Source: Actinomycetota bacterium (GTDB lineage: Bacteria > Actinomycetota > Acidimicrobiia > Acidimicrobiales > Ilumatobacteraceae). Taken from it: DNA of 64,000 nucleotides. Of the stretch, positions 51,734 to 60,394 are shown in pieces; positions within the stretch are counted from its first letter, which is position 1; every line of letters begins with the position of its first letter. The DNA lies in NCBI GenBank assembly GCA_030645495.1, contig JAUSLV010000030.1, positions 1-64,000 of the forward strand, written 5' to 3'. Made by a program: the position numbers and the translations under genes. Below the pieces are notes generated by a model. That model ran no database searches. It saw only the letters and a list, made by a program, of their open reading frames with translations, and had not been told where the DNA came from.

Positions 51734-53827
51734 TCAGAACAGCTCGATGTCGCCCATGGTGAGGGCCCAGTTCGTCAACGGCGGCAAGCCCTCGCTGTTG
51801 ATCCCTCGCCACGTGAGCACCGGCCCGCCACCGGGCAGCGGCAAGAAGCCCCCACGGATGCGTGGCGCTCCGAGGCGCAGCGCATAGTCGGCGTGCGATT
51901 CGCGGGCAGCCCTGGCGAAGCACCGATCGGCCTGCGCTGCCGACAGCCCGAACGACGCAACCTGCACCAGCTCGAACGCCCGCCCACGGCGGCGAGCGCG
52001 CACCACCAGGGCACCACTATCGGCCTCGACGACGCGGTACTGCAGGTCGGCTTGGCCGAAGCGCCAGCGATCGAAGGCCTCAGTCGTGTGGGTGGCGATG
52101 GTGCGCACCGGCAACTGCTGCTCACCGCGCCACCCGTCGCGACCCGCGGCCCACGCGGCGAACGCGACGCCGACGTCGATCGGTTGCGACCAGTGCTCGG
52201 CCGATGCCCGTGAGCGCGCCATGCGCCACACCCCACCGGGGCCGATCGGCCGCACTGCCACAGGCAGGCAGCCAACCTCGCGCCAGCCCATCTTCAGGTA
52301 GCCCGGCAGGCTCTGTGTGTTCGGCGTGTTGAACACGAAGTCGACGCCGTCGGCCTTCATCTCCGCCACGCCGTGCATCGTCAGCGCCGTGAACAATCCT
52401 CTGCCCTGGTAGGCGGGATCGGTGGCCGTGTCGACGGCCCGCACCGCGCGCAACACGTCGGCACCGCGCACGAACTCCCAGCGCATGAAGATGCGCACGG
52501 CCACCACGGTGCCGCCGTCCGTGGCCACCCACGTGGGCGACGGACCGAACGCGTTGAGGTCGTGCTTCCAGCGATAGAGCTCCGCGAAGCGCGGGTCGTC
52601 GGCGCGGCCCATAGAACGCTGCAGCAACTGCAGGATCGCTTCGCGGTCGGCGAGCGTTGCCGGCCGGATGTCGAGGCCCGGCGCAGTCGCTCGCCGTGCC
52701 GCGACGTCCACCGGTTCGGGCGCAGGTGGCGTGGCGCCGCCGAGGTAGGCGGCCTCGATCACCCGCTGTGCCCGTGCGGCATCGAACTCCGCAGCACGCT
52801 GACGGTTGAGCCGCGCCATCCGTCGGCGCAGTGCCGTGTCGGCGAACAGCGAGCGCCACCCATCGGCCAACGCCTGCGGGTCGCCCGGCGGCACGAGCAC
52901 CGCGTCCACGCCGTCGTGCATCGTCTCTGCCACCCCGCCCACGGCAGTGGCCACCACCGGCAAACCGAGCGCGAGCGCCTCCATCAGGGCCACGGGCAGG
53001 CCCTCCCACTTCGAGGCCAACGTGAACACGTCGAACGCGGCCATCACGCGGGCGCCATCGGCACGGAACCCGGTGAACGTGACCACGTCGTCCAGCCCTA
53101 GCTTGGTGGCCAGCGCACGTGTCTGCGCCTCCTGCGGCCCCTGCCCTACCAGCAACCACCGCAGCGGCACACCAGCGTCGATGCACCGACGGGCGGCCTG
53201 TAGCAGGTTGGGGTAGTCCTTCTGCTCGCGGAAGTTGGCGACCGTGCCGACCACGAACGCATCGGCCGGAATGCCCAACTCGCGGCGCACCTCGTCGCGA
53301 TCGGCGGTGAACGCGGCAGTGCGCTGCACATCGATGCCGTGCACCAGCGTGACCGCACGAGCAGCGGCCTTGCCGCTCATCGTCGCCCGCGTCTCTTCGC
53401 TCACTGCGAACATCGCGTCGTTCCACCGCGACGTGAGCCGGTTCACCCAACGAGTCGGTCGGGCGAGCGAGGCCCAGCCGTTGTGCTCCGTGCTCACCAC
53501 GCGCGGCCGGTGGCGCATGCCGCGTACCGCCAGGCGGGCAACCGACGCGGGCAGCGGCGAGTGCACGTGCACGACGTCGTACTCGCCCGTGCCGATCAGC
53601 CGCGCCAAGCGCAGCGGCCAGCGCAGATCGCGAGGACCGCGACTGAGGCACACCGTGCGCACGCCCGCCGCCTCGAGATCGCCGGCAAGGTGGTCCTTGT
53701 ACGGCAACACGTAGGCGCACTCGATGTGGAACCGCTCACGATCGTGCACTCGCGCCGCCGCTGCGAGCAGGTGCTCGGCGCCGCCCGGCCCGAGCCCCTT
53801 CACCACCCAGAGCACGCGCAACGTCAC
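51734..53827 (-). CDS. fusion of GT4 glycosyltransferase and GNAT-type acetyltransferase
   Basis: 697 residues from a GTG at 53827. The first 375 or so are a GT4 enzyme: VLWVVKGLGPGGAEHLLAAA, VVSTEHNGWASLARP, VVGTVANFREQKDYPNLL and EGLPVALMEALALGLPVVAT (E-x7-E present). From about residue 390 a GNAT domain begins, LDIRPATLADREAILQLL, with the acetyl-CoA loop DPAYQGRGLFTAL and VNTPNTQSLPGYLKMGW-like FNTPNTQSLPGYLKMGWRE. The remaining 150 residues form a second GNAT-like half. A single chain could add a sugar and then acylate it. It starts the operon with the OafA-like gene, 2 bp apart. Confidence 0.88.
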   Translation of the reverse strand: MTLRVLWVVKGLGPGGAEHLLAAAARVHDRERFHIECAYVLPYKDHLAGDLEAAGVRTVCLSRGPRDLRWPLRLARLIGTGEYDVVHVHSPLPASVARLAVRGMRHRPRVVSTEHNGWASLARPTRWVNRLTSRWNDAMFAVSEETRATMSGKAAARAVTLVHGIDVQRTAAFTADRDEVRRELGIPADAFVVGTVANFREQKDYPNLLQAARRCIDAGVPLRWLLVGQGPQEAQTRALATKLGLDDVVTFTGFRADGARVMAAFDVFTLASKWEGLPVALMEALALGLPVVATAVGGVAETMHDGVDAVLVPPGDPQALADGWRSLFADTALRRRMARLNRQRAAEFDAARAQRVIEAAYLGGATPPAPEPVDVAARRATAPGLDIRPATLADREAILQLLQRSMGRADDPRFAELYRWKHDLNAFGPSPTWVATDGGTVVAVRIFMRWEFVRGADVLRAVRAVDTATDPAYQGRGLFTALTMHGVAEMKADGVDFVFNTPNTQSLPGYLKMGWREVGCLPVAVRPIGPGGVWRMARSRASAEHWSQPIDVGVAFAAWAAGRDGWRGEQQLPVRTIATHTTEAFDRWRFGQADLQYRVVEADSGALVVRARRRGRAFELVQVASFGLSAAQADRCFARAARESHADYALRLGAPRIRGGFLPLPGGGPVLTWRGINSEGLPPLTNWALTMGDIELF

Positions 53828-53905
53828 GACCGCCGAGGCTAGTGCTGCGCGGCGTCCGCGGGCGTGTGGGCTCGCACGTGGTTCGCGACCACCACCATCC
53901 CTGCT

Positions 53906-53963
53906 GGTCACCTCATTCGGACACCACGCAGCAGCGGGCGGCCCGCGTCCGGAAGAGGTGACC
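53906..53963. repeat. large three-tier inverted repeat (cruciform/hairpin)
   Basis: GGTCACCTC (53906-53914) pairs perfectly with GAGGTGACC (53955-53963). Inside, TTCGGAC pairs with GTCCGGAA with one bulge, and the tip is GCGGG-CGG-CCCGC. A smaller hairpin follows at 53964-53982. It is located in the 172-bp gap before the GT4-GNAT gene. It lacks a T-run, so it may be a regulatory RNA fold, a protein-binding dyad or a relic. Confidence 0.7.
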
Positions 53964-53982
53964 CGGCAGCACCCGGCTGCCG
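53964..53982. repeat. short hairpin abutting the three-tier inverted repeat
   Basis: CGGCAGC (53964-53970) pairs with GCTGCCG (53976-53982) over 7 bp around ACCCG. It directly joins the larger inverted repeat, 17 bp past the stop of the membrane-protein gene on the minus strand. No T-run is present. Confidence 0.6.
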
Positions 53983-53999
53983 CAGCACCGGCGGTGTCG

Positions 54000-54668
54000 T
54001 CAGCTGCGATCGAGCCGCACGACCACAAGGGTCGCTAGCCCGGCCGTCGCGGCACACGCCGCCACCGAAACGACGGCGGGCGACAACGAGTCGGCCACGC
54101 CTCCGGTGCGGGCCATCACCAGGGCGGCGGCCACCCACACCACAGCCACGCCTACGCCACGCCAGCGAGACCCGCCCCGCACCAGCCCCACTGCGATCAG
54201 CGGTGACAGCGCGAACAGACCACCCACCAGCGCACGATCGCGCCCGGTCGCCCCGAACAACGCGGCCCACTCCACCAGCGCGGCCGCGGCTACCAACGCA
54301 GGCGCTGGCAACCGCCTGCGCAACAGCACCTCGGCGGCACCGCCGGCGATCAGCACGACAGCGACCTCGCGCATCTGGTCGGTCTCGGGCACGCAGGCGT
54401 ACACCGCCGCGGCACTGCCCAGCAGCACCCACCAGGCGCCACCCGGCACGGCCAACCGCTCGTGGGCCTTCGGCACAGCCCACCACAGCGCAACGGCGGC
54501 ACACACCGCCACCGGAGCAGCCCACCCAACATCCCAGCCGACGAACGACACGTCCCACACCGAGGCCACCAACAGGCCGCCTGCCACCGCAGCCATCGCC
54601 CATCGCACTGGCCACCAGCGCGGCCACACCGTCGCCAGCGCGAGCAAGGCGAGGGCCGCGGCCCTCAT
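54000..54668 (-). CDS. integral membrane protein, unknown function
   Basis: 222 residues from an ATG at 54668, overlapping the aminotransferase stop by 4 bp. Seven or eight hydrophobic segments follow closely, from ALALLALATVWPRWW to AACAATAGLATLVVVRL. The composition is Ala, Val and Trp rich. No family is recognised. Its coupling to the aminotransferase gene and the glycan setting suggest a part in glycan export or assembly, but nothing in the sequence shows this directly. Confidence 0.75.
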   Translation of the reverse strand: MRAAALALLALATVWPRWWPVRWAMAAVAGGLLVASVWDVSFVGWDVGWAAPVAVCAAVALWWAVPKAHERLAVPGGAWWVLLGSAAAVYACVPETDQMREVAVVLIAGGAAEVLLRRRLPAPALVAAAALVEWAALFGATGRDRALVGGLFALSPLIAVGLVRGGSRWRGVGVAVVWVAAALVMARTGGVADSLSPAVVSVAACAATAGLATLVVVRLDRS

Positions 54669-55789
54669 CGGCGGGCCGACGCCACGATGTCGGCGATCAT
54701 CTGCACCTCGTCGCTGGAGAGCCGGCCCGAGCTGGGCAGGCTGACGCTGCGCGCAAAGTGGCCCGCCGACACGGCACCACCCACCACCGGTGCATCGGCG
54801 AACACCGGCTGCAGGTGCATCGGCATGAAGCCAGGCCGGGCCTCGATGCGCTCGGCGCGCAGCGCGGCCAACACCTCGGCGGGTGTTGCCCCGAACTCGT
54901 GCGGGTCGAGTTCCACCGTCGTGAGCCAGTGGTTGGGCACGCACCCCACGGGAACCGCCTGGAAGCGCACACCGGGCAACTCGCCCAGCGTGCGCAGGTA
55001 GTGCTGGTACACCCGCCGGCGCGCCTCGATCCGTTCGTCGAGCGTGTGCAACTGGCCGCGGCCGATCGCCGCGTTGATGTTGCCCATCCGGTAGTTGCGG
55101 CCGATCTCGCGATGTTCGTAGTGCGCCACCGCTTCACGCGCCTGCGTGGACAGGTGACGAACCCGCGCGGCCAGCGCGACATCATCGGTGATGATCGCTC
55201 CCCCGCCACCGGTGGTCGCGATCTTGTTGCCGTTGAACGAGTAAATGCCCACCTGCCCGAAGCGGCCGGCGGCGACGCCATCGCGGCTGGCGCCCACTGC
55301 CTCGGCGGCGTCCTCCACCAGTGGCACGCCGTACTCGGCGCACGCAGCCGCGAGGCTGGTGCCGTCGGCCACCGACCCGTACAGATCCACCGACACCACC
55401 GCGGCCGGCAGCCGGCCCGCAGCCGCACGCACGGCCAGCTCGGCGCGCAACAGCTCGGGATCGATCTGCCACGTGTGCGGGTCGCCGTCGATGAAGCACG
55501 GGCGCGCACCGAGGTAGGCGGCCGCGAACGCACTGGCCGCGAACGTGAGGTCGCTCATCAGCACGTCGTCGCCACGGCCCACCCCCACCACTTCGAGCGC
55601 CAGGTGCAGTGCGGCAGTGCCGCTGGACAGGCCGACCGCAGCCGCCGCGCCCGACAGCGCGCACAGCTCGTCCTCGAACGCATCGAGGTCGGGCCCGGCA
55701 GGAGCGATCCACCCGCTGTCGAACGCGTGCAGCAGCCGCTCGCGCTCGACGGCCGACATCTCCGGCGGCGACAGGTAGATCTTCCACAT
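54665..55789 (-). CDS. DegT/DnrJ/EryC1 (PglE-like) sugar aminotransferase
   Basis: 374 residues from an ATG at 55789; a GTG two codons earlier is possible. It converts a keto-sugar nucleotide to an amino sugar with PLP. Landmarks are YLSPPEMSAVERERLLHAFD, VGLSSGTAALHLALEV, DVLMSDLTFAASAFAAAY, VEDAAEAVGASRDG and the PLP Lys in YSFNGNKIATTGGGG. The C-terminal part has GRNYRMGNINAAIGRGQL and RPGFMPMHLQPVF. The opening IYLSPPEMS is typical of PglE/LegC-type enzymes making bacillosamine- or legionaminate-like sugars. It is divergent from the Wzz-kinase gene. Confidence 0.92.
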   Translation of the reverse strand: MWKIYLSPPEMSAVERERLLHAFDSGWIAPAGPDLDAFEDELCALSGAAAAVGLSSGTAALHLALEVVGVGRGDDVLMSDLTFAASAFAAAYLGARPCFIDGDPHTWQIDPELLRAELAVRAAAGRLPAAVVSVDLYGSVADGTSLAAACAEYGVPLVEDAAEAVGASRDGVAAGRFGQVGIYSFNGNKIATTGGGGAIITDDVALAARVRHLSTQAREAVAHYEHREIGRNYRMGNINAAIGRGQLHTLDERIEARRRVYQHYLRTLGELPGVRFQAVPVGCVPNHWLTTVELDPHEFGATPAEVLAALRAERIEARPGFMPMHLQPVFADAPVVGGAVSAGHFARSVSLPSSGRLSSDEVQMIADIVASARR

Positions 55790-55913
55790 GCCCACAGTGT
55801 GGCAGCGTCGGCCCCGGCCGACGGGGAGAGCGGGGGTGCCGCGCCGCCGAGCGGGTACCCACTACAGTGACCGCCGTGGAATGCCCACACTGCGCGGCGC
55901 GCGTACACACCTC

Positions 55914-57482
55914 ATGAACCGCATCTCCCCCCTCCAGGCGTTCCGTCGCTTCTGGTGGGTGTGTCTGCTGTTCGGCCTCGCCGGTGGCGTGCTGGGAGCG
56001 CTGCCCACTCCGGCCAAGTCCACCGCAGCGACAGTCCGCTACACCGCCGCGTACGCCATGGTGATGTCCACCGACGACCCCAACGGTCTGTACGGCGGCG
56101 GCATCGTCACCCAACTGCAGGTGTTCGCCACCTACGGCGATGTGCCCGAGCGGGTGGCCGTGCGGCTCGGCCAACCTGAGAACGAGGGTCCGTCGCTTGC
56201 CGCGCAGGTCACGGTCACCGTCGACGTGGGCACCGCCGCCGTCACGATCACCACCACGCAGGACACGCCCGAAGCCGCTGAAGATCTCGTCAACGCATTC
56301 GGCGAAGAGCTCATCATCAACATCGCCGAACGGCAGGACATCTCGCGCACGAACCGCCTCGGAAAGATGCAGGCCATCGCCAACGATCTGAACGTGCGAC
56401 TGACTGATAAGCAGAGCCAACTGGATGCGTCGCCCGACAGCGCAGTACTCAAGGCGGAGCGCGACGCGCTCAGCACCCGGTACCAAGCCACCCTGCAGCA
56501 GATCGAGATCATCAACAACGACACCAGCACGCTCACGCTCAACGAACTGCAGCGAGGCACAGCGTTCCCGGTCACCCAGTCCGCGGGGCTGACAGCACCC
56601 AAGAGCCGCAGCACGCGCGGCGCGCTGGGCATGATCCTGGGCCTGCTGGTTGGTGGCGCCGTCACGGTGGTGTTGGGCCGCCTCGATCGTCGCATCCGCA
56701 ACCGCGAGCAGGCCGAGACCGTGTTCGGCGGCACCGCCTCTACGAACATCCCGCTGGTGTCCACCAAGGGCGAGCGGCTCGATGTGATGCCCGAACGCCA
56801 CGACCAGCTCAGCGACTCGTACCGCACCTTGCGTAGCGTGGTGACGTTCTCGCAGGCGGCACTCGACGACGACGACGAAGAGGCGAAGGCCCCGAAGGTG
56901 ACGCTGGTGGTGAGCGCCTGCGCCGGCGACGGCAAGACCTCCGTCGCCGCCAACCTCGCCGCCGCGTTCGCCGAGACCGGCAAGCGTGTCGTGCTGGTGA
57001 ACGGCGACTTCCGCCGCCCATCCATCGCCAAACGGATCCTCGAGCACACCCCGGCCACGTTGCCTTTCGCGCTGGAAGACCTCACCACTGCGCCGCTGTT
57101 CCATCTGCTGCAGCGCACACCGGTGCCCAACCTCGTGCTGTTCGACCTGTCGTCGGTGAAGGCTTCGCCCGGCAACCTCGCCCGCGCCACCACTCGCCTG
57201 ATGCCCGACATCATCTCCATCTCCGACGCCGTGGTGATCGACTCGTCGCCCGTGGGCCTGACGGCAGAGGTGCTCGACCTGCTGCCGCTGGCCGACACCG
57301 TGGTGATGGTGATCCGCCTCGGCCACACGCTCTCCGCCACGGCGCAACGCACGATGGAGATGCTGCAGAGCCTCACCAGCGCCACCATCCACCTGGCACT
57401 GCTGGGCGAGGCCGGCGCGCAGTCACCGTACTACGAGTACCAATCGCAGGGACCGAAGAAGCCCGACCGGGCGGTGAAGTGA
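55914..57482 (+). CDS. polysaccharide co-polymerase / BY-kinase (Wzz-Wzc-like)
   Basis: 522 residues from an ATG at 55914. A Wzz-type N-terminal helix (FWWVCLLFGLAGGVLGAL) and an extracellular coiled-coil-rich part lead to a second helix near residue 235 (ALGMILGLLVGGAVTVVLG). The cytoplasmic ATPase has Walker A SACAGDGKTSVAANLA and Walker A' VLVNGDFRRPS; the usual first Asp of A' is Asn here. The C-terminus has a tyrosine group, YYEYQSQG, for autophosphorylation. These proteins set chain length of exported polysaccharide. It is followed 4 bp later by the polymerase-like gene. Confidence 0.88.
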   Translation: MNRISPLQAFRRFWWVCLLFGLAGGVLGALPTPAKSTAATVRYTAAYAMVMSTDDPNGLYGGGIVTQLQVFATYGDVPERVAVRLGQPENEGPSLAAQVTVTVDVGTAAVTITTTQDTPEAAEDLVNAFGEELIINIAERQDISRTNRLGKMQAIANDLNVRLTDKQSQLDASPDSAVLKAERDALSTRYQATLQQIEIINNDTSTLTLNELQRGTAFPVTQSAGLTAPKSRSTRGALGMILGLLVGGAVTVVLGRLDRRIRNREQAETVFGGTASTNIPLVSTKGERLDVMPERHDQLSDSYRTLRSVVTFSQAALDDDDEEAKAPKVTLVVSACAGDGKTSVAANLAAAFAETGKRVVLVNGDFRRPSIAKRILEHTPATLPFALEDLTTAPLFHLLQRTPVPNLVLFDLSSVKASPGNLARATTRLMPDIISISDAVVIDSSPVGLTAEVLDLLPLADTVVMVIRLGHTLSATAQRTMEMLQSLTSATIHLALLGEAGAQSPYYEYQSQGPKKPDRAVK

Positions 57483-57486
57483 GCCC

Positions 57487-59094
57487 GTGGCGGCGCCGAA
57501 CACGCACCCGCCGCGTCCAGCCGTCCTGCTGATCGTGCTGGGCGGGCTGGCCCAGCTCGGGTTCCTGGCCACCCAGATCGGCCACGCGTCGAACAAGTTA
57601 CTGGTCACCGAAGTGGTGGCCCCGCCGCTGGCCGCGCTCACGATCTACGCGATCTGGCGCGCGCTGCACCGCGACCCGCACGCGCCGTCGTTGCTGACCA
57701 TGGTGCAGATCCGCATGGGCAGCACCACCAGCCTGGCGGTGGTCGCTGCGGGCCTGTGCTACCTGTTGATCACCGGCTGGCTGATGACAGTGGCCAGCTA
57801 CGACATCTGGGGAGCATTCGTGGCCGCGCCCGCAATGGGTTGGATCGCCGTGCGCGCGGTGCAGCGCGTGTTGAAGGGCGACCTGGAGGTGCTGCAGCGG
57901 GCGGCACTGGCCGGGCTGGCGGCGAAGGCGGCAGGTACGGCAGCGCGCTACTGGGTGGCCAACGACGCGTACGGCGGGGCCAGCGACGCGACGGAGTACC
58001 ACAATGTGGGCAAACGGCTGTTCAGCGCGATGTACAACGGCGAACGTTCGATCCTCGACATGATCCCCCACAGCCAGGGCACCAAGTTCATCGGCGAACT
58101 CACCGGGCTGTTGTACTCGTTCGTCGGCTCCAGCCGGCTCGCTGGATTCTTCTGGTTCGGCCTGTTGGGCTACCTGGGCGTACTGCTCACTGTCAAGGCG
58201 GCAACGCTCGCGGTACCCGGTCTGGTCACGCGGCGGTACGCATGGTTGTGCTTCCTGATGCCCAGCCTGGTGTTCTGGCCGTCGAGCGTCGGCAAGGAGG
58301 CCTGGCTGAGCCTCACGGTGGGCACCATGTCGCTGGGCGTGGCGCACGTGTTCGGCGGGCACGCCCGAGTCGGGGTGATCTGGGTCGCGGCCGGAGCGGC
58401 GGGCACCGCGATGGTACGGCCGCACCTGGCACTCATCGGCCTCGCCGGCCTGGTGCTGGCGGCTGTGGTCACAGTGTTCGGCACCCGCGTCAGCGAGACC
58501 ACCCGCCGCCGCAGGCCGGTGATTCTCGTCATCACGCTGATCAGCCTGGTTGGTATCACGTTCCTGGGCCGGCTGACCCTGGAGTTTCTCAACCCCGACG
58601 ACGGCACCTCCACCTCGCTCACCAACCAGGTCACCTCGATCCTCGACACCGCCAGCAAACGCACCGCCGAGGCCGGCAGCTCGTTCACTCCCGTTCAGAT
58701 CAACGGCCCCATCGACTACCCCGAAGCCATCGTGCGCACGCTCACTCGGCCGATGCTGTACGAGGCGAAGAACATCGCGACGCTGCTGCCCGCGCTGGAG
58801 ATGACGTTCTACGTAGGCCTCTGCCTCGCCTCGTGGCGGCGCCTCGCTCGCCTTCCGAGCGTGCTGATCCGGTCGCCGTTTGCGATGTACGCCACCACAA
58901 TGCTGCTGCTGTTCGGTCTCGGCTGGGCGTCGTTCGGCAACCTGGCGATCCTCGTGCGGCAACGGTCGCTGGTGATGCCGTTCCTGCTGCTGCTGCCGTG
59001 CCTGCCCGACCCGCGACCCCTGCTCACCGCACCGCTGCGCAACGTGGCACCCACTCACATGTGGCACCAACCAGCCCGCGGTGGCAGCCGCTGA
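57487..59094 (+). CDS. multi-spanning membrane protein, likely Wzy-type polysaccharide polymerase
   Basis: 535 residues from a GTG 4 bp after the kinase gene. About ten to twelve membrane helices with a large loop between about residues 150 and 210 (AARYWVANDAYGGASDATEYHNVG) and another near 360-420 (PDDGTSTSLTNQVTSILDTASKR). The arrangement of helices with two big external loops resembles O-antigen polymerases, which are poorly conserved. It lies between the co-polymerase and nucleotide-sugar genes, where a Wzy is expected. The direct sequence evidence is topology only. Confidence 0.7.
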   Translation: MAAPNTHPPRPAVLLIVLGGLAQLGFLATQIGHASNKLLVTEVVAPPLAALTIYAIWRALHRDPHAPSLLTMVQIRMGSTTSLAVVAAGLCYLLITGWLMTVASYDIWGAFVAAPAMGWIAVRAVQRVLKGDLEVLQRAALAGLAAKAAGTAARYWVANDAYGGASDATEYHNVGKRLFSAMYNGERSILDMIPHSQGTKFIGELTGLLYSFVGSSRLAGFFWFGLLGYLGVLLTVKAATLAVPGLVTRRYAWLCFLMPSLVFWPSSVGKEAWLSLTVGTMSLGVAHVFGGHARVGVIWVAAGAAGTAMVRPHLALIGLAGLVLAAVVTVFGTRVSETTRRRRPVILVITLISLVGITFLGRLTLEFLNPDDGTSTSLTNQVTSILDTASKRTAEAGSSFTPVQINGPIDYPEAIVRTLTRPMLYEAKNIATLLPALEMTFYVGLCLASWRRLARLPSVLIRSPFAMYATTMLLLFGLGWASFGNLAILVRQRSLVMPFLLLLPCLPDPRPLLTAPLRNVAPTHMWHQPARGGSR

Positions 59095-59106
59095 GGCCGC
59101 CTGGCG

Positions 59107-60384
59107 TCAGAGCGTGGCGCCGGGGAACGTGACGTTGCGCAGCAGGTTGCGTGTGTCGAACACCAGGCTCGCGTGCGTGGCGATCATCTCGGGTTCGAAC
59201 ACCGGGTGCTCGACCATCACCACCACGATGTCGGCCGCGGCCAGCTGCTCGACACCCCATGGCACCATGCCGAACGGCAGGTCGTGCAGGTTCACTTCGG
59301 GCACGTACGGATCGCACACCACCACGTCGGCCCGCGCGCTCGCCAGCAGTTCGGCCAGCGGCAGCGTGGGGCTTTCTCGCCAATCGCTGGTGCCCGCCTT
59401 GTAGGCCAGGCCCAGCAGGAGCACACGACTGCCGTTCACCGGCTTGCGCTGGTCGTTGAGCAGCGCCGTGATGCGCTCGAACACGTGGTTGGGCATGGTG
59501 GCGTTGATGTCGTTGGCCAGCTCCACGAACCGGAAGGGCCGGCCAAGGTGCTGCTTCACCCGCCACGACAAGTACGACGGGTCCACCGGCAGGCAGTGCC
59601 CACCCACGCCCGGGCCAGGCGTGAAACGCATGAACCCGAACGGCTTGGTGGCCGCGGCGTCGATCACCCGCCACACGTCGATGCCCAGCTCCCGGGCGAA
59701 GATCGCCAACTCGTTGATCAGCGCGATGTTCACGTGCCGGAACGTGTTCTCCAGCAGCTTGGTCATCTCCGCCTCGGCGGTGCTGCCCACCGGCACCGTG
59801 CGCTCGACGATGTCGGAGTAGAACGCGTCGACCGCGGCGAGTGACGCCGGGGTGCTGCCCGACACCACCTTGGGCGTGTTGAGCAGCGTGAACCGCTGAT
59901 TGCCCGGATCGATGCGTTCGGGCGAATAGCCGAGGTGGAAGTCGACACCCGCCTTCAGGCCCGAGCCGTGCTCGAGGATCGGGGCCAGCAGTTCCTCGGT
60001 GGTGCCCGGGTAGGTGGTGCTCTCCAGCACCACCACACACCCGGGGCGCACGTGCGGAGCAAGCAATGCACCCGCCGACTCGATCGCACTGAGGTCGGGT
60101 AGGCCCTCGTGCAGCGGGGTGGGCACACAGATCACCGCGACGTCGAACCCCGCAAGGCGGGCGGGATCGCACGTGGGCTCGTAGCCGTTGGCCAGTGCCA
60201 ACCGCACTTGCTCGTCGGAGATGTCGCCCACATAACTGCGGCCGGCGGCCAGTGCTTGCACACGCGACGTCGACAGCTCGAAGCCCACGACCCGGTAGCC
60301 CTGCTCGGCGGCTCGCACCGCGAGCGGCAACCCGACGTAGCCCTGACCGATGACGGCGAGCGTGCGCTGCGTGGTGGGTGGCAT
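59107..60384 (-). CDS. nucleotide-sugar 6-dehydrogenase (UDP-GlcNAc/UDP-ManNAc type, WbpA/WecC-like)
   Basis: 425 residues from an ATG at 60384. It oxidises a UDP-hexosamine to the uronate with two NAD+. The N-terminal Rossmann motif is VIGQGYVGLPLAVRA, with VPTPLHEGLPDLS and VVLESTTYPGTTEE. KLLENTFRHVNIALINELA and the active-site Cys in FTPGPGVGGHCLPVDPSYLSW match the WbpA/TviB branch rather than UDP-glucose dehydrogenase. It converges with the polymerase gene and is 10 bp downstream of the initiating transferase gene. Confidence 0.93.
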   Translation of the reverse strand: MPPTTQRTLAVIGQGYVGLPLAVRAAEQGYRVVGFELSTSRVQALAAGRSYVGDISDEQVRLALANGYEPTCDPARLAGFDVAVICVPTPLHEGLPDLSAIESAGALLAPHVRPGCVVVLESTTYPGTTEELLAPILEHGSGLKAGVDFHLGYSPERIDPGNQRFTLLNTPKVVSGSTPASLAAVDAFYSDIVERTVPVGSTAEAEMTKLLENTFRHVNIALINELAIFARELGIDVWRVIDAAATKPFGFMRFTPGPGVGGHCLPVDPSYLSWRVKQHLGRPFRFVELANDINATMPNHVFERITALLNDQRKPVNGSRVLLLGLAYKAGTSDWRESPTLPLAELLASARADVVVCDPYVPEVNLHDLPFGMVPWGVEQLAAADIVVVMVEHPVFEPEMIATHASLVFDTRNLLRNVTFPGATL

Positions 60385-60394
60385 TGGCCCGACG

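Noticed and set aside
55787-55897. Two similar words (ATGCCCACAGTGTGG and ATGCCCACACTGCGCGG) between the divergent aminotransferase and Wzz-kinase genes as operator sites
   Set aside because: The resemblance is short and one copy overlaps the aminotransferase start codon; no clear dyad spacing or promoter supports it.
55182-57392. 736-codon minus-strand open frame overlapping the aminotransferase and Wzz-kinase genes
   Set aside because: Both overlapped genes have clear conserved motifs; this frame has none.
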